A DNA stretch of 64,000 nt from Shouchella tritolerans (GTDB lineage: Bacteria; Bacillota; Bacilli; Bacillales; Bacillaceae_D), in contig NZ_JAODPB010000001.1 of NCBI RefSeq assembly GCF_025770735.1, positions 930,001 to 994,000 of the forward strand, written 5' to 3'. The first letter of the stretch is position 1, and every line of letters starts with the position of its first letter. Position numbers and translations under genes: made by a program. A model generated the notes under the pieces. The model saw nothing but the letters and a program-made list of their open reading frames with translations. It searched no databases and was not told where the DNA came from. Positions 9,957-17,397 of this stretch are shown one piece after another.

Positions 9957-10264
9957 CAATCTTAAAAGAAGAGCTTTAACATATTCTTGTACTATATCTA
10001 TGACTTCATCCGGAAAATACGCTATTTCAATTCTTACAAAGTACGAAAAAGAAATTCAATCCGTTTTAGGATTAGATTTTGCATGGATGGGCTCCATCCA
10101 CAAAGACTTGTTCGCACTGTGGTTCCATAAAAGAAATGGCCTTATCCGAACGTACGTATCAATGTGTTTGTGGACGAAGCGTTGATCGAGATGGCAATTC
10201 AGCAGTCACTATCAAAAAAGAAGGGATTCGCTTATTAGCCACTGCCTGCCTAATAAATCGATAA
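9957..10264 (+). pseudogene. TnpB (IS200/IS605-type OrfB) remnant with internal deletion
   Basis: Two pieces of a TnpB transposon nuclease lie in different frames. The first (about 9957-10085) has the block before the RuvC-I motif, SSGKYAISILTKYEKEI, then VLGLDFA with the first catalytic aspartate. Almost directly after, in another frame (10079-10264), follows the C-terminal zinc ribbon APSTKTCSHCGS...YQCVCGRSVDRDGNSA. The N-terminus and the RuvC-II region between these pieces are missing, so the protein cannot be active. No tnpA (Y1 transposase) is present. Confidence 0.8.
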
Positions 10265-10381
10265 ACTCTTGGAACAAGAGGGTTCGCTTGGTCTATTTTG
10301 TCAGCTACCAAAAGGGGCGATGATCCAAAAAGCCCCCACTTCAAGCGACCGCCAAGGGTGATAAGTGGTAGGTAGTTCACA
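10265..10381 (+). mobile_element. Right end of the TnpB element (hairpin, candidate omegaRNA 3' part)
   Basis: Directly after the TnpB zinc-ribbon remnant comes a structured stretch: CCCACTTCAAGCG near 10340-10352 can pair imperfectly with TGATAAGTGG near 10359-10368, and it ends in GGTAGTTCAC. This resembles the right end of IS200/IS605-type elements, the region from which guide (omega/re) RNAs of TnpB are made. Exact boundaries cannot be fixed without an intact copy. Confidence 0.5.
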
Positions 10382-10513
10382 GAACTGCTCCGCGACGACA
10401 AAGAGGAAAAGGCGATGCCTTAAGGGCAAATGGAGGCGCTTTGTCGACAAACTTACTGACACTGGCACAGTCTGCTGCAGGCAAGTTGGCCTGTATTTTT
10501 TGGGAGTGATAAA

Positions 10514-11494
10514 ATGATGGTGTTGGAAGACATGCTTTATGGTTCAATGGAAGTTGAACCGATACTAGGCGATTTAGTGAACAGCAGGCTGCTTCAGCGA
10601 TTAAAAGGCGTCCATCAGGCTGGAGCAGCTTATCTTGTTTGTCCAAAGTGGAATGTAACTCGCTACGAGCACTCGATTGGAGTCATGCTGTTAATACGCC
10701 GATTAGGGGGTTCGTTAAAAGAACAAGCGGCTGGCTTGCTGCATGATGTTTCTCACACAGCTTTTTCCCATGTATCTGACTATGTGTTTAAGAATGAAAA
10801 GGAAGATTATCATGAACAACTCTTTCATAAACAAATTGCCGAATCGGACATTCCTGCTATTTTGAAGAAGCACCAAATTGATGTAAACGAGATTGTCGGC
10901 AATATCGAGAAATGGCCGTTGCTTGAACAGCCTGCGCCACATTTATGTGCTGACCGAATCGACTATACATTGCGCGATTTATATACTTATCGATTCATTT
11001 CCCTTCAGGAAGCCCATCATTTCTTAGAGCAGCTTATTGTGAAAGACGGGAAAATTGTTGTTCAATCGTTGGCTGCGGCAGAATGGTTTATTGAAGCCTA
11101 CAATAAAGAAACAATCGAATTTTTCATGGAACCGCGAAATGTGTATGCCAACTGGAAAATCTCAGAGGCGCTGCGTTTAGCCCTTGAGTGCAACGTAATA
11201 AACGAATGGGATCTATTGGCTGAGGATGACCAACTTTTAAAAAAACTGAACAAAAGTGGGGATGAACAGATCCGGCGCCTCCTGGCCGAGACTTCTCCTG
11301 GCGTTTGCGTAAAGGAAGCAACAGGCGAGTATGATCATTACCGTAAAAACAAAGTCCGTATCGTTGACCCGTTGGTAGATGTAGGTGGCGCCTTTGTGCC
11401 TGTGTCAAAACGTTCTAAAAAAGCGGCTGACCTAATCAGCAAAGCGAGAGAGAAGGCAGAAAAAGGCATCTATTTGAAAGTCATGCGTGATTAA
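10514..11494 (+). CDS. HD-domain phosphohydrolase (dGTPase/YdhJ-like)
   Basis: 326-residue metal-dependent phosphohydrolase. The HD motifs are RYEHSIGVM (first His), LLHDVSHTAFSH (His-Asp plus the extra histidines typical of the SpoT/dGTPase-like group) and ADRIDYTLRD (final Asp). It resembles the Bacillus YdhJ-type HD proteins, thought to act on nucleotides or nucleotide-like phosphates; the substrate is not evident. The start ATG follows GGGAGTG. It lies between the TnpB remnant and a HIT-protein gene and appears monocistronic. Confidence 0.8.
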   Translation: MMVLEDMLYGSMEVEPILGDLVNSRLLQRLKGVHQAGAAYLVCPKWNVTRYEHSIGVMLLIRRLGGSLKEQAAGLLHDVSHTAFSHVSDYVFKNEKEDYHEQLFHKQIAESDIPAILKKHQIDVNEIVGNIEKWPLLEQPAPHLCADRIDYTLRDLYTYRFISLQEAHHFLEQLIVKDGKIVVQSLAAAEWFIEAYNKETIEFFMEPRNVYANWKISEALRLALECNVINEWDLLAEDDQLLKKLNKSGDEQIRRLLAETSPGVCVKEATGEYDHYRKNKVRIVDPLVDVGGAFVPVSKRSKKAADLISKAREKAEKGIYLKVMRD

Positions 11495-11553
11495 TCGTGG
11501 CACACCTGTATACTTGAAGGGTGAATAAACGAACTAGAAAGTAGGAATATACG

Positions 11554-11886
11554 ATGAAGACAGAAGACTTCTATTGTGAAGAAGTGTTAAGCGGCAAAAC
11601 AGCAGTGAAAAAAGTAATGGAAACAGAAAATGTCCTAGCTTATCACCATACAAATCCTTATTACCCTGTGCATATTGTCGCGATCCCGAAAAAGCATATT
11701 CCCTCATTATTGTCGTTAGAGGAAGAAGACGATGCCCTTTTGCTTGAACTGTTTTCTGTTATCAAAACAGTCGCTGCACAAGTCAAGGCCGAGCATGGCG
11801 CCTGCCGTGTGTTGACGAACCTCGGCAACTACCAAGATTCTAAGCATTTGCATTGGCATATTGCGTTTGGCCAGCCACTTAAATGA
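11554..11886 (+). CDS. HIT-family protein
   Basis: 110-residue histidine-triad protein. The triad motif HLHWHIAFG (about 98-106) and the helper segment HHTNPYYPVHIVAIPKKHI match the Hint/PKCI branch, which hydrolyses nucleoside phosphoramidates and similar nucleotide conjugates. Length and motif positions fit a complete protein. A start ATG at 11554 has a weak site (GAAAGTAGG) upstream. Physiological substrate unknown. Confidence 0.9.
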   Translation: MKTEDFYCEEVLSGKTAVKKVMETENVLAYHHTNPYYPVHIVAIPKKHIPSLLSLEEEDDALLLELFSVIKTVAAQVKAEHGACRVLTNLGNYQDSKHLHWHIAFGQPLK

Positions 11887-11928
11887 GTAATAGTCAAGTC
11901 AGAAAACGCTAGAGAAGGAGATCTGTCT

Positions 11929-12789
11929 ATGGTCATACAAAAACTAGGAAGTAAGAGCGTTTCATTAAAAGAAGCACATGACTTTGATTGGCTTTTGCAG
12001 CTAGGGGATGTCTTTGCTGTTTTTGACCAACAGGACTCTGGAAATGTAAGTTTTGGTGTAGCGGATGGCGTCAAGAAGTGGTTTGTCAAATATGCAGGTG
12101 CTAAGACGCTTTATTATGAGGGGGATATTCCACAGGCAGTTGAGCGTATAAAAGAAGCGGTTGCTGTTTATGAACATCTTGCTCATCCAAACTTGGTTAC
12201 ATTGCACGCCCATTTCGCCACTAATGGGGGCTATGCCCTTGTGTTTCCTTGGGCAGAGGGCGAATGTTTGCATGCCCATTGGTTATTTCCACCGCCTGCC
12301 AAGTATACCGATCCAAACTCACCGACCTATAAGCATAAACGGCTGCCTGTAGCAAAGCGCTTGGTTACGCTTGATGCCATTTATTCCTTTCACGAACACG
12401 TCGAACGTAACGGCTACGTCGCGATCGACTTTTATGATGGCAGCATTTTGTATGACTTTTCAACAGGGGTAACGACGATATGTGACATTGATTTGTATCG
12501 GAAAAAACCTTATGTCAATACAATGGGAAGAATGTGGGGGTCAAAGCGATTTATGGCCCCAGAAGAGTTCGAACTTGGCGCAGCGATTGATGGGCAGACG
12601 AATGTCTATACAATGGGGGCCGTCGCTTTCGCCTTGTTAGGGAATGAAAACAAGCGGACGTTGGACAACTGGGGCGCTAGCACCGCTCTGTTTGAAGTGG
12701 CAAAACAGGCAACAGCAGCTGAGCGAGAAGCGCGATTTCCGACTGTTGCTGGTTTCGTTGCGGCGTGGCAAGATGCGAAAAAACGTTAA
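11929..12789 (+). CDS. Atypical Ser/Thr protein kinase-like protein
   Basis: 286-residue protein with a kinase-fold layout: beta-3 lysine in WFVKYAG (Lys54), hinge-like ALVFPWAEGE, a catalytic-loop equivalent VAIDFYDGSILYD (Asp167), a metal-loop equivalent CDIDLY (186-190), the APE-like FMAPEEF (208-214) and NVYTMGAVAFALLG, which matches the helix-F block of kinases. The usual HRD and DFG are altered (AID; DID) and the catalytic-loop asparagine is serine, so activity is uncertain. The start follows AGAAGGAGATC. No phosphatase or sensor gene is adjacent. Confidence 0.7.
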   Translation: MVIQKLGSKSVSLKEAHDFDWLLQLGDVFAVFDQQDSGNVSFGVADGVKKWFVKYAGAKTLYYEGDIPQAVERIKEAVAVYEHLAHPNLVTLHAHFATNGGYALVFPWAEGECLHAHWLFPPPAKYTDPNSPTYKHKRLPVAKRLVTLDAIYSFHEHVERNGYVAIDFYDGSILYDFSTGVTTICDIDLYRKKPYVNTMGRMWGSKRFMAPEEFELGAAIDGQTNVYTMGAVAFALLGNENKRTLDNWGASTALFEVAKQATAAEREARFPTVAGFVAAWQDAKKR

Positions 12790-12908
12790 GAGATAAAGGC
12801 GCGAACCACATAGACAATCGCTAAAATGAAAAATCTAGTATGTTTCGAGGCATCAATTGTCCAAACTAGGAATACACGTAAAACAAAAAGTTTTTAGGAG
12901 GTTCCTAG

Positions 12909-13415
12909 ATGGACAAGCGTGTGGTGCTTTGTATGGCTGCTGTTATGCTGCTCATTGGACAACCAACGGGCGATCATCAGAAAGCTGATCCAAAAAGCGG
13001 GCAACCATCGATAAACGAAGTAGTGGATGGAAAAGAAGAACCCCATTTACACTATAAAATCCAGGAAGAGGGCATTTCTTATTCGGAAAGCACGCTCATC
13101 TACGATAAACAACCGATTGCCCGCGTGTGGATGAAAGTAAATGGTGAAGCGGGCAATTACGAGCAACAAGTTGCAGTCGCACAAGCGCTTCATAAAGAAT
13201 TGGAAAAAGCTTATCCAGGCTTGAGCAGAGGGGTTTTGGCTGATTCTGCTCAGGCAACAACAGAGGATCCAAACTCAGTGTCGGTCTATGTTGGTGGGCA
13301 GGAAAATGGCAAGGAAGAAATAGACATGGCGATTGTCCTCGTTCAGGAAATGGCGGACAAGCTTAAGATCAAACAAGACCAGGAACGGAGCGGAAGAATC
13401 GTCGATTTCGATTAA
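12909..13415 (+). CDS. Secreted protein of unknown function
   Basis: 168 residues. A positively charged start and hydrophobic stretch (residues 4-17) look like a signal peptide, but no lipobox cysteine follows. The rest is polar, with a possible beta-rich part (RVWMKVNGEAGNYEQQ) and an acidic C-terminus. The start is set by TTTTTAGGAGGTTCCTAG before ATG. No family was recognised. It ends 13 bases before the acetyltransferase gene and is probably co-transcribed with it. Confidence 0.6.
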   Translation: MDKRVVLCMAAVMLLIGQPTGDHQKADPKSGQPSINEVVDGKEEPHLHYKIQEEGISYSESTLIYDKQPIARVWMKVNGEAGNYEQQVAVAQALHKELEKAYPGLSRGVLADSAQATTEDPNSVSVYVGGQENGKEEIDMAIVLVQEMADKLKIKQDQERSGRIVDFD

Positions 13416-13428
13416 CGGGGAAGGGGTT

Positions 13429-14235
13429 ATGATGATTGCGACAACGGCGTTTGTGGATCGTTTGGAAGAGGCTGAGACGAACATGCTCTGTTCACGCTTG
13501 AGAGCAATTGAAACGATAGACGGCAATTCGCTCGGAGTAGCGATTGAAACATTTGGACAGGCATACGCGTTTTCTGCAAAGCGTATGCCAGGACCTGCTT
13601 TTAATACAGTCCGTGGTTTGCGTGAGGAAGAGGAAGGGCAAATTGGCGAAATCATTCCGTTTTATGAAAAAAAAGAATTAGAACCACAAATTCAATTGGT
13701 GCCTGGCGTGGCTGGGATCAAGGTGATGCAAGCCCTGTACCACCAAGGCTTTTGCCAAACCGGTTTTCATTCCGTCCTTGCAGGAAGTTGCAGTAGACAA
13801 GCAGAGGAGAGGCACGAAGGAATAGCGATTCGGACGTTAAAACTGGAAGACTATCGTCTTTATGGCCATATTTATACTGAAAGTTTTGGCATGCCTGTTT
13901 TTTTAACGGAAAGTGTAGCGACAAACAACGCCGTATTGCATGAAGAACCAAATTGGACATTTTATTTGGCTGAAGTCGAGGAAGAACCAGCCGGGGTTGC
14001 CGCTTTATTCACTAGTGGCAGCATCGCCGTACTTGCTGCTTGTGCCGTACTTGCTCCGTTTCGGAAGCAAGGTGTACAGCAAGCGCTTATTACTAGGCGC
14101 CAGGCAGATGCAGCAGCTGCTGGATGTACATACATTTGCGGGCAAGCCGGATTTGCGACAACAAGCCAGCGCAATATGGAGCGGTCAGGCTTGCAAACCA
14201 TTTATACGAAAGCGCTTTGGCAGCGTGTTTCATGA
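13429..14235 (+). CDS. GNAT-family N-acetyltransferase
   Basis: About 268 residues. The C-terminal half has the GNAT fold: TFYLAEVEEEPAGVAALFTSGSIAVLAACAV (beta4-beta5), then VLAPFRKQGVQQALITRR, the acetyl-CoA pyrophosphate loop with the consensus Q/RxxGxG/A degraded to RKQGVQ. The N-terminal half has no obvious motif and may hold the acceptor. Start: ATG 13429 or 13432 behind GGGGAAGGGG; the upstream in-frame ATG at 13333 lies inside the previous gene and has no ribosome-binding site. Acceptor unknown. Confidence 0.75.
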   Translation: MMIATTAFVDRLEEAETNMLCSRLRAIETIDGNSLGVAIETFGQAYAFSAKRMPGPAFNTVRGLREEEEGQIGEIIPFYEKKELEPQIQLVPGVAGIKVMQALYHQGFCQTGFHSVLAGSCSRQAEERHEGIAIRTLKLEDYRLYGHIYTESFGMPVFLTESVATNNAVLHEEPNWTFYLAEVEEEPAGVAALFTSGSIAVLAACAVLAPFRKQGVQQALITRRQADAAAAGCTYICGQAGFATTSQRNMERSGLQTIYTKALWQRVS

Positions 14236-14265
14236 GAGCTGTGCCTTGATGGGCAGCTCTTTTTT
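14235..14265 (+). terminator. Rho-independent terminator
   Basis: Stem AGAGCTG/CAGCTCT with a 12-base loop followed by a run of T (to 14265). It ends the acetyltransferase transcript; the left arm begins within the stop codon region. Confidence 0.85.
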
Positions 14266-14319
14266 GTGCTGCTATGATGCATAAATATTCTTTTTCGTTA
14301 ATTTACATAAAATTTGTGC

Positions 14320-14348
14320 TTGCTTTTTAGGAGGAAGGGGACTAAACT
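14320..14348 (+). promoter_or_regulatory. Candidate sigma-A promoter of the TetR operon
   Basis: TTGCTT (14320-14325), a 17-base spacer, and TAAACT (14343-14348). The operator palindrome begins 4 bases after the -10 element, so transcription would start within it. Confidence 0.5.
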
Positions 14349-14352
14349 ATTG

Positions 14353-14370
14353 CTAACTAATATTCGTTAG
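14353..14370 (+). promoter_or_regulatory. Palindromic operator, probable TetR site
   Basis: CTAACTAATATTCGTTAG is an 18-base near-perfect palindrome (8 of 9 pairs match). It overlaps the expected transcription start and lies 11 bases before the TetR-family start codon, the classic position for autorepression. Confidence 0.6.
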
Positions 14371-14381
14371 GTGGACGGACG

Positions 14382-14975
14382 ATGACAAAAGAAAAAATCA
14401 AACAAGCGGCATTGGTTGCGTTTGCTAAAGGTGGCTACGAAGGGATGAGCCTGGCGGAAGTTGCCAGTGCAGTTGGGATAAAAACGCCTTCGATTTACGC
14501 GTTTTTTAAGAGCAAAAAAGACTTGTTTATGACTATTTATCGTGAGCTTCTTGATGAGCATGCCGCCCAATTAGTTCAGCAAACAAATGTGATGGAGATT
14601 GAAGGAAGTGAACAGCGGCTCCGAAAAGTGGTGGAGGCTATGCTTGATTATCATCTCCGCGAACAAACAAAAACGGAATTTTTAACACGTGTGAATTTGT
14701 TTCCTCCTGATTTTCTTGAGGAGGAGATGCGCAGTCGGTTTGCTCATAATGAACACCAAATCCGTTCCTCGCTAATCGCTATTTTTTCAGAAGGGATTCA
14801 ACAAGGGGACATCCGCAGCGAACCGTTGCATGAGCTGGTCGATTCTTTTCTTTGCTTAATGGATGGGCTGTTTTTACAAACGTTTTACTATGACAAAGAG
14901 AAGTTGGAAACCTCCTTTTCCCATGCGTGGAAACTTTATTGGCAAGGAATTTCTACTAGTATCACCAAACGTTAA
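14382..14975 (+). CDS. TetR-family transcriptional regulator
   Basis: 197 residues. The N-terminal TetR DNA-binding domain is clear: IKQAALVAFAKGGYEGMSLAEVASAVGIKTPSIYAFFKSKKDLF. The C-terminal ligand domain (about 60-190) is helical and variable. It begins 18 bases before the permease gene and heads an operon with a permease, a DUF917 protein and a hydantoinase/oxoprolinase-like protein, so its inducer is probably the imported compound or a metabolite of it. The upstream palindrome suggests that it represses its own operon. Confidence 0.9.
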   Translation: MTKEKIKQAALVAFAKGGYEGMSLAEVASAVGIKTPSIYAFFKSKKDLFMTIYRELLDEHAAQLVQQTNVMEIEGSEQRLRKVVEAMLDYHLREQTKTEFLTRVNLFPPDFLEEEMRSRFAHNEHQIRSSLIAIFSEGIQQGDIRSEPLHELVDSFLCLMDGLFLQTFYYDKEKLETSFSHAWKLYWQGISTSITKR

Positions 14976-14993
14976 CAAGGAAGTGAGCGGGAG

Positions 14994-16283
14994 ATGGAAG
15001 AAGCATATAAAACAATTAAAGACTATGAAAGGGAGCCTGTGCCAAAGGAAGTACGAAAAGGATGGCTGCCGATGGCGACTGTTTGGTTTGCCATCGGCAT
15101 TGATTTATCAGGCATGTTGTTAGGCGCGCAACTTGGAGCGGGGATCCCATTTGTTGAAGCGTTGCTGGCAGTTGCAGTCGGCTCTCTTTTTCTTGGTTTG
15201 CTAGGCGCAATTTGTGCCAATATTGGCGCTGCAACCGGCCTGTCCACGACGATGATTTCCAATTTTGTTTTTGGCGCGGCTGGAGCAAAAGTGATTTCAG
15301 TCGTTATATCGATTTCGATGATCGGATGGTTCGGCGTCCAAGCTGGATTTTTTGCCGAAAATACCGTTTCTGTTGTTGAACATTTAACAGGCTGGACACT
15401 GCCCCTTCCGGCGGTTGCCTTTGTTGGCGGACTACTGATGATGACGACCGCGTTTGCGTTTAGATGGTTCGAAAAGCTGACGAATTGGACAAGTCCGCTG
15501 CTTGTTGTCTTAATTTTGGCAGCGCTGGTTTTAGCATTTGCGCAAAGAGATGCCAGTGCTGTGTTGGCGCCAGTAGAAGCGAAGTTTTCATTCGGAGTTG
15601 CCGTTTCCTTAGTGATAGGCATTTATGTACTTGGCACAATCCTATCTCCTGACATTTCTAGATGGGCAAAATCAAAGAAAGATGCGATGATTGCTGCTTT
15701 CTTAGGCTTTTTCTTTGGAAATAGCTTTATGGTCGTCATTGCCGTGCTGTTGTCGAAATTGTTAAACACGGATGATTTGGCGCAAGTATTTATCCTGCTT
15801 GGTTTAAGCTTACCGGCGTTAATTGTCCTTACTTTTTCTCAGTGGACGACAAATACGAATAATCTCTATTCGGCTTCTCTAAGCATGTCGGTGCTGATCC
15901 CGAAAGCAAAGCGTCCAGTATTGACACTTGTTATGGGAGTTGCCGCTTCGACATTAGCGTTTATAGGCATATTTGATCACTTTATTACATTTTTATCATT
16001 GATGACGATGCTGATTGCTCCAGTTGGGGGAGTGTATGCTGCTGAATATTATGTCATTGACAAACAAAAATTTTCATTTCAAGCTCTTCACAGCCGTAAG
16101 CTGATTGGCCGTTCTCTGGCCGTATGGCTCGTTACTTCGTTGTTTTGTTGGTTGACGACGCCGGCACCCGATGGGTTAGGCTTGCTCGTTTTCACAACCA
16201 TTCCAGCACTTGATGGCTTTATCGTCGCGTTTGTCTTACAAGCGCTAATTGGAAAAACAGTGTTCGCACGCAAGAACAGATAA
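14994..16283 (+). CDS. NCS1-family permease (cytosine permease/CodB type)
   Basis: 429-residue membrane protein with about 12 hydrophobic segments. The N-terminal PMATVWFAIGIDLSGMLLGAQLG block, followed by NIGAATGLSTTMI and a helix with WFGVQAGFFAENT, are hallmarks of nucleobase:cation symporter-1 proteins of the CodB branch, which import cytosine, allantoin, hydantoins or related rings. The start ATG (14994) follows AAGGAAGTGAGCGGGAG. Downstream genes for hydantoinase-type proteins favour a ring-imide or similar nitrogen source rather than cytosine itself. Confidence 0.9.
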   Translation: MEEAYKTIKDYEREPVPKEVRKGWLPMATVWFAIGIDLSGMLLGAQLGAGIPFVEALLAVAVGSLFLGLLGAICANIGAATGLSTTMISNFVFGAAGAKVISVVISISMIGWFGVQAGFFAENTVSVVEHLTGWTLPLPAVAFVGGLLMMTTAFAFRWFEKLTNWTSPLLVVLILAALVLAFAQRDASAVLAPVEAKFSFGVAVSLVIGIYVLGTILSPDISRWAKSKKDAMIAAFLGFFFGNSFMVVIAVLLSKLLNTDDLAQVFILLGLSLPALIVLTFSQWTTNTNNLYSASLSMSVLIPKAKRPVLTLVMGVAASTLAFIGIFDHFITFLSLMTMLIAPVGGVYAAEYYVIDKQKFSFQALHSRKLIGRSLAVWLVTSLFCWLTTPAPDGLGLLVFTTIPALDGFIVAFVLQALIGKTVFARKNR

Positions 16284-16305
16284 ACAGGAAAAGGAGAGCA
16301 TAAGC

Positions 16306-17397
16306 ATGAGATGGCTAACGGAAGAATCGATTGAACATATTGCCCTAGGAGCGGCCGTTCTAGGTACTGGGGGAGGGGGCGATCCATACCTAGGTAAATT
16401 AATGGCGCTTGAAGCGATCAAAACATATGGGCCCATTAAGTTGCTATCGATTGATGAATTGGCAGACGATGCCTTAATTGTACCTTTATCGATGATGGGT
16501 TCACCGACGATAGGCGTTGAAAAAATCCCTTCGATCGAAGAGTTGGTGGCTCCACTTGAAAAAATCGAGGAGACGCTTGGCCAAAAAGCAGCTGCCTTGA
16601 TGCCAATTGAGGTCGGGGGCGTCAATTCACTTGTACCCGTGCTAGCTGCTGCGGCAAAAGGCTTGCCTCTTGTAGACGCTGATGCAATGGGACGCGCTTT
16701 TCCAGAGAGTCAAATGGTCACTTTTTACTTGGATGGCCATTCGGCCGATCCGACCGTGTTAGCCGATGAAAAAGGCAATACGGTTGTGATTACGCCAAAG
16801 GACGGCCACTGGGGCGAAAAGCTTGCTCGGGCCATCACTGTGCAAATGGGTGGGTCTAGTACGGTGTGCGACTATGCACTTCCTGGTTCTGTTGTAAAGC
16901 AGAGCGCCATTCCAGGCACGTTGACAAAATCAGAAGAAATAGGGCGGCTGCTGCTTGATAAAAGCGGAGATGGCACTCACCCGATTAAACGGATGCTTGC
17001 CGTCCTTAACGGCTATAAGCTGTTAACTGGCAAACTTACTGAAATCAAGCGTACGCTAACGGGGGGATTTACCCGGGGGATTTGCGAAGTCGAAGGCATC
17101 CATGACGATGCAGGCCGCGTGGTAACACTCCATTTTCAAAATGAACAATTGTTAGCAACAGAAGGGGAGAAACCACTGGCCATTACGCCTGATTTGATTG
17201 CGATCCTTGATGTTGAAACGGGGCAGCCGATTACGACTGAAGGATTGCGCTACGGCACACGGGTGACGGTCATTGCATTTCCGTGCGACCCAAAATGGCG
17301 TACAAAAAAAGGTATTGAAACGGCAGGGCCTCGTTATTTTGGCTATCCTGTCGAGTATGAGCCTGTAGAAAAGTTGCAGGAAGGTGGAGGCAAATGA
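16306..17397 (+). CDS. DUF917-family protein
   Basis: 363 residues, with the start set by AAAAGGAGAGCATAAGC before ATG at 16306 (an in-frame start at 16249 is inside the permease gene). The N-terminal TEESIEHIALGAAVLGTGGGGDPY with its GTGGGG loop, then MPIEVGGVNSLVP and GLPLVDADAMGRAFPE, are characteristic of DUF917, a family without established chemistry that is commonly encoded beside hydantoinase/oxoprolinase genes. The 3' end overlaps the next start by four bases (ATGA), so the two proteins are probably made in step and may form a complex. Confidence 0.85.
   Translation: MRWLTEESIEHIALGAAVLGTGGGGDPYLGKLMALEAIKTYGPIKLLSIDELADDALIVPLSMMGSPTIGVEKIPSIEELVAPLEKIEETLGQKAAALMPIEVGGVNSLVPVLAAAAKGLPLVDADAMGRAFPESQMVTFYLDGHSADPTVLADEKGNTVVITPKDGHWGEKLARAITVQMGGSSTVCDYALPGSVVKQSAIPGTLTKSEEIGRLLLDKSGDGTHPIKRMLAVLNGYKLLTGKLTEIKRTLTGGFTRGICEVEGIHDDAGRVVTLHFQNEQLLATEGEKPLAITPDLIAILDVETGQPITTEGLRYGTRVTVIAFPCDPKWRTKKGIETAGPRYFGYPVEYEPVEKLQEGGGK

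Noticed and set aside
9844-9978. Short open frame before the TnpB remnant (ending KRQVERAAILKEEL)
   Set aside because: Only about 35 codons, no start with a ribosome-binding site and no recognised family; it may be decayed DNA.
15023-15622. 199-codon open frame on the minus strand
   Set aside because: Lies antisense inside the NCS1 permease gene, has no ribosome-binding site and a composition expected of an antisense shadow.
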